NCBI RefSeq assembly: GCF_020615455.1
Contig: NC_059215.1
Span: 52,100,489-52,164,488, forward strand
Length of the DNA stretch: 64,000 nt
DNA from: Coregonus clupeaformis
Taxonomy: Eukaryota; Chordata; Actinopteri; Salmoniformes; Salmonidae
Direction: 5' to 3'
Numbering within the stretch: position 1 is the stretch's first letter; the number at the start of each line of letters is the position of its first letter. The position numbers were made by a program, and so were the translations under genes. Positions 21,156-33,199 of the stretch are shown piece after piece. Under the pieces are notes generated by a model. It was given only the letters and a program-made list of their open reading frames with translations. It did no database searches and had not been told where the DNA came from.

Positions 21156-21819
21156 ATGAAGATCCAGATTGTGATACTGCTGTTCGCTCTTGTGAGTGTC
21201 CTGTCAGCAGCAAGTACACTCAATGAAGCTGTCCCCAGGGAAGGTACGTCTAGTGTGTGTGTGTGTGCGTGTGCGTATGTGTGTGAAAAAAGTACCAAAT
21301 CCGGGTTCAAATACTATTTATTTTTATTTCTATTAATTTCAAATACATTTCGAAGCAAGTATTTGGAAAAATGTTCTTTAAAAATACAAGTAGGGTGAAT
21401 ATTGGAATTTAGTTGGAAATACAATTGGAAAGTTTTGGCATGTATTTTAAAATATTATATTGTATTGTACTGTCATAGCACCTAATCATGCCCTAAGTCA
21501 AATTGGCACTCCTTACCTCTCAACTACAATATCTAATGTTGAGTGTTCTGATGTAAAATGCTGCTGTGCATTATTCCGTTTTTGCAGCTGGATGAGATCA
21601 AAGACTTTACCAGTAATGTCATGTGATTAGACTTGGTGAAAAGTGAAAACAACTTTTTGTAAAGTGAACAATAATTATACTACTTTACGTGTGTAAGTGT
21701 TTGAGTGGTCTGGTTTTTATTTGAAATGATTTGCTAAAATGGAAAATGTATCTTCCTCAGTGGCTGAAGATGAAGAATTTATTTCTACGCTTTCTAAATT
21801 GTTTAACCTGTTTGGGTGA
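21156..21819 (+). CDS. Putative amidated amphipathic host-defence peptide precursor, copy B (spliced)
   Basis: Coding exons 21156-21243 and 21761-21819 give 48 residues with no internal stop; this copy is the cleanest of the three. Signal peptide: residues 1-18, starting MKIQIVILLFALVSVLSA. Acidic propeptide: about residues 20-35, including EAVPRE and VAEDEE. Mature candidate: FISTLSKLFNLFG, whose final Gly would donate an amide. Plotted as a helix, Phe1, Ile2, Leu5, Leu8, Phe9, Leu11 and Phe12 group on one face and Ser, Thr, Lys and Asn on the other. Net charge of the amidated segment is about +2 counting the N-terminus. A secreted membrane-active peptide is the likely role, by analogy with temporin-type peptides. 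Unspliced read-through of exon 2 gives an 80-codon frame that should not be taken as the product. Confidence 0.65.
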
Positions 21820-22170
21820 GAAGCGACCAGCATGGGGCCGTCGGAGATCCTCTCCAGTCTCCTTATGGAATTAACCATCAGCTAACTGTGACATCATCAA
21901 TACGACTACTATATCAGTCAATCAATCAAACAATCACTGATTAACAAAAAATTAAACAAAATTATATTACAAAAGCCTGTCCTTCAAATACTGAGTAGCA
22001 CTAGTTTAGTGTTTCTGAAAGAAGTGTACATTTTATGCATAAACATACTTTGTCTTGAAACATGATTGATTGGTTACTGGATAAATGAAGTGAATAAATG
22101 GTGTAATTCTATATGGGTGACGTGTAGTATTTTGATTGCCCAATAAACTACTTTCAAGCCTCATACATGT
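21820..22170 (+). terminator. 3'UTR and polyadenylation signals, peptide gene copy B
   Basis: AATAAA at 22093-22098 and 22142-22147. Close to identical to copy A downstream of the stop, differing at isolated bases. Confidence 0.5.
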
Positions 22171-22782
22171 TTAGCACTGTTTTAAATTCATCATACATGT
22201 TTAGTGCAGTTGTTTCTTGTTTTGTGTTGCAATTATATTCATTTCTCTATTGCTCTACCACTTTTGTCAAAAAACTGTATGTAGACCCACTAAACTGAAG
22301 TGTGTTTGACAAAACTACACCGTCCTAACTTAATACCTGTCACAAAACTAAATAGCTCTATCAAAACAGTATCATTTGTCATGGGATAGGAAGGTTTTCT
22401 TACCATTCATTAGAACTCAACAAATACTATAATTAAGCAATAAGGTATGTGTGGGTGTGGTATATGGCCAATATACCACGGTTAAGGCATTCCCCTAGAC
22501 CACGCCCACCTTTGTGGAAAACGATCCATCTTCCCCATTGACCCCCATTGATAAAGAGCTAATTTCCTTGTAGATTTTTTTGTCATGCAGAAATAAAAAA
22601 CCATGCAGAAAAGTTTCTTTATTTTACAATGTACGTCAAACCAGGTCAAACGTCCCAATCAACATTTTGCAATGCTCCCACAAAAGGAAATATATATTGT
22701 GAAGAGAGCGCTGTGGCTTCAGGATAAGTCTAATTAACATAATTCAAAAATCCCCATAAAAATCTGTCTGTTTAAGCTAGAG
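22171..22782. other. Gene-downstream spacer, unit B
   Basis: Matches 6061-6674, including the diverged spacer motif and the GTATATGGCCAATATACCAC fragment. No gene is seen. Confidence 0.45.
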
Positions 22783-23166
22783 TATCACGTTTCAGGAGAA
22801 GCCCCAGATGCAGACATTGTCGAAGTAACAAAAGTTTATTACAAAAACAGGGGGCAGGCAAACAACAGGTCAAGGGCAGGCAGAAGTCAGTAACCCAGAT
22901 CAGAGTCCAAAAGGTACAGAACGGCAGGCAGTCTCAGCGTCAGAGCAGGCAGAATGGTCAATACCGGGAAAACTAGAAAACAGGAACTTGAGAAAGACAG
23001 GCGCAAGGGGAAAACCGCTGGTAGTTTTGACGAAACAAAACAAACTGGCAACAGACAAACAGAGAACACAGGTATAAATACACTGGGGATAATGGGGAAG
23101 ATGGGCGACACCTGGAGGGGGGTGGAGACAATCACAAAGACAGGTGAAACAGATCAGGGTGTGACA
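22783..23166 (-). mobile_element. Solo LTR, gypsy-like, unit B
   Basis: Same insertion as 6675-7019, with TAGAG on both sides. It is longer here by the AAACAACAGGTCAAGGGC segment, so unit A carries a deletion. Confidence 0.8.
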
Positions 23167-23401
23167 TAGAGATATGTGGGTTTTTGCATTGGTTGCTTCT
23201 CAATCCACCGCATCTGCCGATATCTGCGGTGGAAGGTGGCAGAGCTAGAGCGGTGTTTGTCAGACCATGAGACATCCCGAAAATTGGTCTTCTCACAAAA
23301 ATGTCTGTAGCGTCCGGTTTGGCCTACAAACTATTATCACCACTCTATTGAAAGCTGAGACTCTGTTTGGCACTAGGATGCTCACAAGCCTCACAAGGCT
23401 C
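23167..23401. other. Noncoding DNA up to the retroviral insertion
   Basis: Corresponds to 7020-7255 in unit A. No gene is seen. It ends with GCTC (23398-23401), one copy of the retroviral target duplication. Confidence 0.4.
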
Positions 23402-23742
23402 CATCGTATCTGAAGATTATGCCTTTGTTAAATGTTTTGGAGGAACAAAGAATGTTGTTTTATGATCTTAGTTCAAATGTAGCGTTGGGAGGGTGATGCC
23501 CCAGGGGAGACTGGTGATTGGCCAGAAGAGGGGAGTCACTCCTCTTTTTGCATTGTTTATAAATAGGGGGTAAACGATGAGACGGCAGAACGGCCATGGC
23601 AATCTGAGGAGCCGTTCTCCGGACACCGCGGGTCTGTACCTATGCTGTAAATCTCGTGATTTTAATAAAAGCTTTGAACACGATGCAGCATAGCGGACTC
23701 TTTGTTGACGGCAATAATTGCCACCATTCATCATATACGACA
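23402..23742 (+). repeat. ERV1 5' LTR
   Basis: Contains TTTATAAATAGGG near 23556 (promoter) and AATAAA at 23664-23669 (polyA), and ends ATACGACA. By my reading it differs from the 3' LTR at only two positions (first base, and one G/A near 23531), which implies a recent insertion. Confidence 0.9.
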
Positions 23743-23745
23743 TAA

Positions 23746-23763
23746 TGGCGCCCAACGTGGGGC
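23746..23763 (+). other. ERV1 primer binding site, tRNA-Lys type
   Basis: TGGCGCCCAACGTGGGGC three bases after the 5' LTR matches the 3' end complement of tRNA-Lys(1,2), used by several retrovirus groups. It fixes the element's orientation as plus. Confidence 0.85.
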
Positions 23764-26700
23764 TGGGTTTGCGTCTCTTCTGTGTTTCAGTCAATCGCCG
23801 GGCTGACTCGCTCTGAAGCGTGGGAGGAAACAAAACAAAAATGGTGAGTGTTTTCTTACCGCTTCGGAGTTTGTTAGATTGGATATGACTTGTGTACACT
23901 GGAGAGATGTTCCATTTCGACTTGGCCTCGGTGGCGTTATTGCGGTCGACTGGAGTCTGCTAAAATGTTATTTCATTGGTAACAATAGACAATGATACTT
24001 TAGAGCATTAAGATAGATTTCATTGGTAACGAGTGACAATGATAATTTAGAGCATTAAGATGGTCCATTGGTAACGGGTGACAATGGGAAATTCAGATAT
24101 GTATACATTTTAGAGCATTGCAGGTTTAGATAAGCCCTCGTGACGAGGCGACCGCATGGTGGGCCAAAATCCTGGAAGGGCGTTAGGACTTTTCAGGTCA
24201 GTCTTGGACTGGGGTTTGGTTGAAAATTTATTGGGGATGGCTTGCTCAACTTCTGTTCGACGGGATAGTTGCATTGGGGGGGATCGCTCACTTAAATAGC
24301 CTTACCCACGGCAGAATAAATTTAGGGCAAACGAAACAGTACTCAATTAAAGGAACGCAATGCTGGGTTTTGTTACATGTTGTAGGCCGCAGTTAGCGAA
24401 AGGCTAATGCTAAAGGCTAATTGTGTTGCGTGCTACATGATAATCTCAACCTTAGAGGTCCACTGCGATGGATTCAAGCCTCTTAAACTTGTTTGTATGT
24501 GGTGGAACTGAAAGTTTTACGCAAATGTGAGCTCTGTTATGTGTAATTGTGTGAGTATAACGTATAAAATAGTGACGCTGTAGCGTAATGCTATCGGTCT
24601 ATTGTGTGGTAAGCATGGGCTTAAGGGGGATGTGCGCATGCGTGTGATTTTACGGGGCTAAAACTACAACATGTGTTTATGTGCTAAGCCTACAAAGCAC
24701 GGCATTATGGGTAAGGGTCATAGGTCCCATGTGGGGGGTCGGAAGGGACAATAGTCACAGAATAGAGAGATTTTGGAAAAAATCTCCTAGGTGTTAAACG
24801 GCTGTTGTTTGAATGTGAAACTATTTGGCGAGATGTAGTACATTTATAGATCAAATATATGTTGACGGAGTATAATTAATTAAATTAAGACGATTAAAAT
24901 TAAATGAAAAGTTTTGGAGCGATCTATTTAATAAATGTATGGGCATGCGTTTAATTTTGCGACACTACACTACAGAAAGGGGGGAGTTTATGGCACGAGA
25001 TTAGGGAACGTTTTGTTGTACGGCACTAGACGGCACCACGATGGGATGCTGAAACTCAAGCATGAGCTTAAAATGATATTTGCGCATGTGTGGAATTCTG
25101 TAAAACAACACATTGGTTAAACTGCAGGGGGAGACAGAGGAACACAGACGACGGAACAAATGCGCATAAAGAGATTTTAACACCGAATCTTATAAGTTTA
25201 AACGGCGGTGGGTTAAGATGAAACTTGTTTTGGGACCTATTGAATTTATAAATTAAATATATGATAACGGATTATAATAGATTGAATTAAATAATTAAAT
25301 GACGGATTAAAATCAAAATGTTTGTGAGCGATCTATTTAGTTCTGAGTTTAGTCTTAGAGTGAATAATGTAGAATGAATGAATATTGAATGGTTGGAAAT
25401 ACTCAGTGATTGCATTAACTGCTGAAATCGTGTGTGTTTCTATGTTTTTGTGAAATATGAGAGGAACATGGAACGAGAGGAGAGAGAGAGAAGGGGCTGA
25501 CGTGTGCGTCATGAACAAGGTGTGACGAGGCAGACGAGAGGATCGGATCAGGCTAGTACACAAAATCATCCTAACAGAATATGTGATGTTATGACAATTT
25601 TACATAGGCTTGGCAAATACTATTTCATTAAAAATTGTATTTTGGTGGCTCTGTGTATCACTGGGGTTTGATTACAGATGTGTTGGGAATCAAGGATGGA
25701 TTGAGGATTGTTCTGTAAATTTAAGATAATTAGAGCTAATAGAGCAAGGGGTTATGGGAATTGGAGTATTGAAGGGTTGTAAGGTTAGAAGGCTTTGTGT
25801 ATGGGTATTTTAGTCTGAAGATGACTAACTTGCATTTACTTGCAGTTGATGGGTTGTGGTAAGATAGCTAACACTAATTGATATTGGTGACATAGGAATA
25901 GGAATTGGGGTTAATTATTCAGGATTGTTAATGGATTTGTTTAGGTTATATTAAGAATTACAGGGGGGAAGCCTATATAAGTTATATAGTCTAAAATAGG
26001 ATAGTTCACAATAAAGGAATAGAAAGGCTTGTTACAATGGGGAAAAAGATATCAGGACTATGAAAGTCATTATACGGGTTGAAATAGTGGTAATCCTTTA
26101 ATTAAAGTGTTGCTAGGGTATCCGGCAAGTGAAACAAAAGTTGCCCTTCATTCTCAAACAGAAATTGATAAAATATGTCAGCGATAAGATAGGTTTAAAA
26201 AGTAGAGCTTAGGGATGTTTATTCTCAGCTTACAATGATCATCCAGGAGTGATTATTGCATCAGAAATATAGACAAATAATAGATAGGGTACCAGCAGAA
26301 ACAACGATGAAGATGAATCCAGAAGACGGAAGAAAATGAGAGGTCTGGAACGTGAAGGAGAAGAGGATGATGAAGATGAGAGTGATTGAGAGAGGTCATG
26401 GGTGGATATGACTCTGTGATCAGAAGGAAGTTGGCAAGAGAGAAACGAAGAAGGGTACACGAGATTTGATCTCTGATGGAAGTTGAAGATGAAGAAAGCG
26501 ATGAAGATTTGGAGATTAAAGGTGCTTTATTTTCAAGAGGAGTTTGTCCTACAAGGACTGGCACAGAAGAAAAGTAAGAAGATGATGGAAGATGATATTT
26601 CGAGGACAGAACTTAGAACTAAGGTTGAAGAATACTGATATGTCAACGACGAGAAGGAACAGGACTAAGAAAACTGCTGAGAGGATTCCAAGAATTGGAG

Positions 26701-29700
26701 AAGAAGAAACTCTGAAAACTCAATCATACAACGGGTGGAGAAGATAAGTTTTGGTTATGAAGAATCAGAGTGAACCAAATCAACAATCACTGTTACAGCT
26801 TCAACTGAACAATATTGATAATGCAATTGTACCAGCCAAGGGGGTACCAGTTGATTCATATCCAAAGCCAGTTTCTGGACAGACACATAATGGCACCTGT
26901 TAGTGTCTAGAAGATCCGAAAGGGGGGTGCATTGCTGAGAGCCTCGATTAGAGGAGAAGAGAAAATAGCTAACAGTTGAAACAACCGGCCATTAGAAGTG
27001 ATAGTGAATAGGGGAAAAACTTATTTGGGTTTAGGCCTAAAGAGGTTAAACATCTCACTATGTAAAATTAATTAGGGTAGGATAGGGGTTTGATGTAGTA
27101 AAACAGTTTAATTACTCTTAGGGAATCAATTGAGCTCTGCTATAAAAGTCAAAGAGGAAGTAAAAGAGACATACTAATATTAGGACAATATACCTATGGC
27201 ATTGTTGGGAAAGAGATGCATGGTGTAAATTGAAGCGTACAATAAGATGTACACTAGACGACTGACTGTCTGGTAGAATATTTTAAAAAGTAGGGTTTTT
27301 GGGAATCATTTGCTTAAAAAGATAATATCATAGGAAGGATGATAATCTATTAGATTGCCTATTAGACAATCTGTCTGGGAAAATAAACTTAATAGGGTGA
27401 CTGTTATTCTGGGTTACATTCTTACATTAAGGGATTTCAGGCTAGGCTAAAAGGTGGTTAGTCGTTTTGCCAAGTCTGTGTGTAATGAGTCAGAAGCAGG
27501 TGGGGAACTTTCCCAATCACATATTCCAAAAATTTGGTGGTAAGAGATTTTGTCAATAAATCAGGGGAAAAGGTTTTAAATGTTATGAGAGAAAAGATTA
27601 GATTAAAATAAGTTAGGGGTAGGTTAGGTTGAAGGGACTCTAAGACAGTAAGCTAAGTTTCAAAGTTAGTAGTAAGACAGAGAGAGAACAGTGAGGAAGG
27701 ACATTTTAAAGTTTAATGGGAAGATAGGGTAGGAGTTTAGATCGGTTAGGAGCAGATGCATTGAGAAAGTATGTGTTGCTGAATGATTTGAGGTTGATGG
27801 AGTATCTATATTTACAGTTTCCAGCAGGGAGATCAAGGTCATTATAGGTGTATTTTGTGTAATCAAAAGGTTTAAAGTTTAGAGGTAGAACTGAAAGGGG
27901 GAAAAAGTGACACTAGTGGTGATGGATGGAAGTACAAGTAAAGAGTTCAGAGCTTTGGGAAAACTAGGTTGTTTATAGGAGTCCAGCATCAATTATAGGG
28001 GGAAAATACTGTTATTAGGGTTAGGAGAATAATAATTATAATATGCCATTTAGGATGATGACGTTTCTTTCACACAGAGAGAGAGAGAGAGATAATTAGG
28101 GAGAATATGTGTACTTATCTAGTGAAAGCATTAAAATTTGTTTTGGTTAAGAATTATTGGTTAAAGGGCTATGTAATTTGTAAGGTGACGCTTATAATGG
28201 AAGATTTGAAGTCTGTAGAAGTTTCCACAGTCACAGAGGGAGTTAAGGATAAGTTTATTACAGTAGTCACTCCAACAGTGAATAATACACATGGGATATG
28301 GGTAGCTTTTCCACTAGAAGGAATTAAGGGTTTTAATTCATCAACTAAATCAACAACGTTAATGGTAACTTTGGGAAGGGATTAATGATACGATGGTAAT
28401 AGCAAATGTAGGAAGGATGACAACAACTGTTCTGAAAGTAGAGGTAGCAAGAGGGAAACAAGGAGGTTATGGTACGAATGGGGTTAAAATAAGAGAACAG
28501 ATAGAAACAATATAGATTAATCTGAAATGGAGAATATAGATTCACCATGGAAGCTGCAGGATGGGGTCTTTTCATTTTGATGACAGAGGGGGTATCTGAT
28601 CAGTACTGCTCGTTCCTCTGTTGTGAAAATTAGAGATAGATTAACTCATTCTGTAAGAATCAGTGAGGAATCTTGAGGGTTGATGTCTGTTGGGGATGCC
28701 AGCCCAAGACGTGTTAGACGGTCGCGCGGCCTCTGTCAGGTATGGGTTAGAGTTATGCTTTGTCATGACTGTGGTATCGGCAACAGTCATTGACCGATAA
28801 AATAATGTCGTTGTCAGAACAGTGGTTTAAGCCTAGGGTTTAAGTGTTCTTGGGTAAATGGATTACCCTATGGGAATTGTTAGATGGAAAGTAAAGTCAG
28901 GTAACAGTGGAAACCTGAAGTATTCAGGTGAACCAGTGAAGATAAAAGTTGTTGTTGTTCTAATAAAACATATGAGGTAAGGGGTATGTTTATGGGAATA
29001 TCAGAGTGTGATGAGTATAGGATAACCTTGGATAAGTAATGACAAATAATAGGTTACTTTTTATATATCAGGTAGTAAGAAGAGCAGGACTTTGATGGTT
29101 AAAAGATTAGCTTTTGACTGACAATGTGACTATGGGAATTTTAGAGATATTTGGTGGGTTTGTGATGATAGAGTATATTCTTACCCTATGGGGGATAGGA
29201 TGTTGTTACAGGTCAACGTTTAAGCTTCCATATGAGGTTTTTACCATTAAAAGAGGAGTGGTACCAACACAGAAATCTGACGCTAGGGTTGAAAATGGGG
29301 TGAAAAGAGACATGGCTACATGTCCATAGTCTTCAAGCCTATCATTGAAGGGTAAGTCTAAGGGAGAAGGGGGGACTTCATTCATGGTATGGTGTAACAT
29401 TTGGGAAGATAATATTGATAAATATTAGTTATACTTTGAGTCCAGATAGTTCAGATAATATCACTGGGGTTATAGATGCATTATAAGGGAGGTGTTTGGG
29501 AGATCTGAGAGGATGCAAGATCAATTAGGCCAGTAGGGGCAGTGATGGGTCAGATTTTAGTTTCAGTTTTGATAACACTGTGATGTTTGTAATTTGTTAC
29601 TGACCTTGGAGAGAGCTATGATATTGAGATAGGTTGGAGAGTGATTCCTGGAGACAACACTCAGATGCCGGTGTTGACTGTTCCTGATCTGGATAAAGAT

Positions 29701-30720
29701 GGATGGACTACTGATGGATAAATATCATTTTTTTATGAGTTGATTATTTTTCGAATTTTTTTCAATAGTAGGGTGATGTTGGTATGATTTATGAATCAAG
29801 GGGGGGATAGGTTAATGTGATTCATACATCATTTATAGGTCATTTTTATATTCTTAAATTGATGTTGAGGTTTAATTTGAAAATGTTGTTTTGCAAAAGA
29901 TACTGTTTGGTCGTTTATTTTCTTGTCATTCCAGAAGTATTTGGGAGAACATGTGGAGATTGGAATACTCAAACAAAGACAATATGAAGGGACAATATGA
30001 CTGGAGGAGATGAAACAAGGAGGGTGTGGCTGATTCCATCATCAACAAGTCCATGGGAAGAGGACACTACAGGGAGATGAAGTGTAGTGGACTACATTCC
30101 AGTGTTTGCAATGAAATATAGACATGTGTAATACATAATTGTGTAATAGCCTCAGGGATTAATTTTTGTAGAATGATGTTTGATGTTATTGATTACATGT
30201 AAGGATCTTAGATGTTTTTGTTTATTTCGGTGAATGTTTAGGGACAGAGAGGCTAGGAAGGGGAGAGTTTCATTGTCCGGTCCTATGGGTTGACCAGCCG
30301 TACAATGGATGTTTATGGATAGGATTTTGTTTGCAGGGCCTTACATGTGTATTTAGTTGCATCATAGTTTCAAAATGCATTTACATGGTTTATGAGGTTA
30401 TCTGGAGTACCGACGGTGGTTGCCTGGGGCAGAGGGACCGTGAGAGAATTTTACTGTCTTGATTGATATGGATGGATGGCTGCCAGACAGTTTTTCGCTC
30501 TTACACTCCATAGAGATTTCTTCATATTTCATAGTAATGTATTCACACTTCATATTTCATAGTAATGTATTCACACTTCATATTTCATAGTAATGTATTC
30601 ACACTTCATAAACAGGTATTTAATAGAAAGGTATTTACACTCTAGAGGAGAATGTGTTTGGTTTAATGTTAAAGATACTCAATAAGATAAATGGTTAATA
30701 GTCATAATCTTATTCTGTTT
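23764..30720 (+). pseudogene. ERV1 interior, decayed coding region
   Basis: About 7 kb without an open frame beyond roughly 100 codons. Base composition is rich in A, G and T and poor in C. Short protein-like stretches occur (acidic Glu/Lys-rich near 26280-26560; a hydrophobic run near 29114-29330), separated by stops and frame changes. A GA microsatellite lies at 28074-28092, and a splice-acceptor-like TTTTCTTGTCATTCCAG at 29917-29933 that is conserved in ERV2. I cannot assign gag, pol or env boundaries, and no restored reading is offered. Confidence 0.6.
30505..30612 (+). repeat. Short tandem repeat upstream of ERV1 purine tract
   Basis: Three copies of a 28-bp unit containing TTCATAGTAATGTATTCACA, then a decayed fourth. 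ERV2 has a different short tandem array at the equivalent place. Confidence 0.75.
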
Positions 30721-30721
30721 G

Positions 30722-30757
30722 TTTTCGAGACGTTTATTTCGTCTCGAAAGGGGGGAA
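30722..30757 (+). promoter_or_regulatory. Hairpin and polypurine tract before ERV1 3' LTR
   Basis: TTTCGAGAC and GTCTCGAAA form a nine-base stem around a short loop, directly followed by AAAGGGGGGAA, the expected plus-strand priming tract. The same arrangement stands in ERV2. Confidence 0.75.
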
Positions 30758-31098
30758 TATCGTATCTGAAGATTATGCCTTTGTTAAATGTTTTGGAGGA
30801 ACAAAGAATGTTGTTTTATGATCTTAGTTCAAATGTAGCGTTGGGAGGGTGATGCCCCAGGGGAGACTGGTGATTGGCCAGAAGAGAGGAGTCACTCCTC
30901 TTTTTGCATTGTTTATAAATAGGGGGTAAACGATGAGACGGCAGAACGGCCATGGCAATCTGAGGAGCCGTTCTCCGGACACCGCGGGTCTGTACCTATG
31001 CTGTAAATCTCGTGATTTTAATAAAAGCTTTGAACACGATGCAGCATAGCGGACTCTTTGTTGACGGCAATAATTGCCACCATTCATCATATACGACA
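30758..31098 (+). repeat. ERV1 3' LTR
   Basis: 341 bp, nearly identical to 23402-23742, ending ATACGACA before GCTC. Confidence 0.9.
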
Positions 31099-31102
31099 GC
31101 TC

Positions 31103-31255
31103 ACCTGAAGTTGGTACAGTCTCTTCTTCCTACTTCTGTCTACACTAATCTGACCCCTCTGTCTAAAGCTCAGACTCTCATGAACAGGATCGTTTTTTCT
31201 GTTTTGCCCTAGTTCGCCTAAAAGCCTCACAATAAAAACTAAATATAGGAAGTGT
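31103..31255. other. Noncoding DNA resuming after ERV1
   Basis: Continues unit sequence equivalent to 7256-7408 (ACCTGAAGTTGGTACAG onward). No gene is seen. Confidence 0.4.
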
Positions 31256-31895
31256 ATAGTGCATTCGGAAAGTATTCAGACCCCTTGACGTTTTCCACAT
31301 TTTGTTACGTTAGAGCCTTATTCTAAAATTGATTAAATTGTTTTTATCCCCTCATCAATCTACACACAATACCCCATAATGACAAAGCAATAACACGTTT
31401 TTAGAAATTCTTGCAAATGTACAAAAAATTAAAAACTGAAATACCAAATTTACATAAGTATTCAGACCCTTTACTCAGTATTAGGGTTGTTGTCCTATTG
31501 GAAGTTGACCCTTCAGCCCAGTCTAAGGTCCTGAGCGTTCTGGAGCAGGATTTCATCAAGGATCTCTCTGTACTTTGCTCCGTTCATCTTTCCCTCCATC
31601 CTGACTAGTCTCCATGTCCCTGCCGCTGAAAAACATCCCCACAGCATGATGCTGCCACCACCATGCTTCACCGTAGGGATGGTGCCAGATTTCTTCCAGA
31701 TGTGACGCTTGGCATTCAGGCCAAAGAGTTCAATCTTGGTTTCATCAGACCAGAGAATCTTGTTTCTTATGGTCTGAGAGTCCTTTAGGAGCCTTTTGGA
31801 AACTCCAAGTGGGCTGTCATGTGCCTTTTACTGAGGAGTGGCTTCCTTCTGGCCACTCTACCATAAAGGCCTGATTGGAAACATCTCAAGGATGA
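31256..31895 (-). pseudogene. Tc1-like transposase fragment, unit B
   Basis: Same relic as 7409-8045, with small indels; the first base of the terminus has mutated (TAGTGCATTCGG). The remaining stretch includes the SDETKIELFGL region but lacks the second Asp and the Glu. Confidence 0.7.
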
Positions 31896-31951
31896 TCACT
31901 CATGCTGCCAAACATGCCCTCGTAAAACTGACTATCCTACCGATCCTTCAC
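31896..31951 (+). mobile_element. LINE fragment at the chimeric junction, unit B
   Basis: Encodes the same THAAKHALVKLTILPIL stretch as 8046-8101 and joins to the LTR-element tail at the same point, so the chimera formed before the units duplicated. Confidence 0.65.
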
Positions 31952-31971
31952 TCCGTGCCTTTGGGGGGTAC

Positions 31972-32314
31972 TGTCATGCCCTGGCTCTGGGGACGCTTGT
32001 ATGTTGAGCCAGGGTGTGAGTGTTCTTTGTGTTTTGTGTTTCTAGGGTGTTCTAGTTATTGTGTTTCTATGTTGGCCAGAGTGGTTCTCAATCAGAGGCA
32101 ACGAGTGTCAGCTGTTGCTGGTTGTCTCTGATTGGGAACCATATTTAAACAGTCTGTTTTTCCACAGTATTTGTGGGATCTTGTTCCAGTGTGGTTTGTG
32201 TTAGACCGAGGACATCACGTTATCGTTTGTTGTTTTGTTTGTGTAATCATTAAATAAAAACTATGTTCGCCTTCAACGCTGCGCATTGGTCCTCTGTTCC
32301 CGACGATCGTGACA
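31972..32314 (+). mobile_element. LTR, unit B (equivalent of 8127-8470)
   Basis: Starts TGTCATGCCCTGG, ends GATCGTGACA, and is followed by ATAGCACAC and the spacer. Confidence 0.8.
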
Positions 32315-33199
32315 ATAGCACACATAGAACAGATCTACCGCTTCTGAAACTTGTTTTCAATTCAAATAAAATACCTATAACTCACATTTCTATGTGAATT
32401 TGGTTATGTCGCCCAAAAAGTTATTTATTCTAGTTTTAAAAGTACTTTTCAAACCGTTAGATTAAAATTCATATTTATCAAACATTTTGGGTCAAATGTT
32501 TATAATAGACTGAAAAATAATACTATGGTGATTGGTGAAGGGTTTCCTTGTCCGTTACCCATTATTACATATATGTCCTTTTAAATAACTATAAAAACAG
32601 TATAATTAGAAAATGTATTTGAATTAACTAAAACCCTCAATTGTTATCGGCAATAGCTTATCATACAACACACTGTAGGCCTCACATGACAGTGATGTTT
32701 ACCCTACAGTGTATTCTCTACCAGGACGTCTCCAGGCCCTTACCGACGTCCGCATATTGACTATCCCTCAAAGAATGTGTTACCTAAGTACAGATGTTAT
32801 TGGTTTATCTTGGCCGAGAACACGCTGTAGGCCTGAGATGACATTTATGATTGGTGCTTCAACTTAAAATACATACAAGTATCTCAACAGTTGAATTTGT
32901 TATCTAATGACAAAGTAGTCTCACCATTCATTACATTATGGCAACAAATATATTACAGTTTGTCACGATTTCTTGAACACTTTTCTGGAATCAGGGTTCA
33001 CCTTTGCAAAAGCGTTAAGCCCAATAAAGTGAAGTGCGTTTGCCAAAAACAACACATTTATTTTGCAAAATGCACTAACAACATCAAAACTTACAATACC
33101 TGTCACAACATTAAATAACTATCAAAACAGTACCATTTGTCAACCAATGAGAAGATTTATTTTGCAATATTAACTAACACAACCTGAAAACTTAGATAC
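32315..33199. repeat. Spacer block B3
   Basis: Equivalent of 8471-9355. No gene is seen. Confidence 0.7.

Larger units (their letters stand above)
23402..31098 (+). mobile_element. Endogenous retrovirus-like element ERV1, unit B only
   Basis: A 7.7-kb element bounded by two 341-bp LTRs, with a Lys-type primer binding site, a purine tract and a GCTC duplication on both sides (23398-23401, 31099-31102). Units A and C have the empty site. The interior is C-poor on the plus strand and broken everywhere: the longest frames are near 100 codons. I could not find a reverse-transcriptase YxDD or protease motif. A gag-like, Gln/Pro-containing stretch can be glimpsed near 26700-26900, and an envelope-like one is possible near 28100-28400. 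Both are interrupted. It may be a non-autonomous family mobilised by a relative. Confidence 0.85.

Noticed and set aside
21156..21398. 80-codon unspliced frame from the peptide gene's exon 2
   Set aside because: It reads through a consensus donor into a TG-rich intron; the spliced form is far better supported.
23468..23899. 143-codon minus-strand frame across the ERV1 5' LTR
   Set aside because: It is antisense to a clear LTR with promoter and polyA signals and has no domain.
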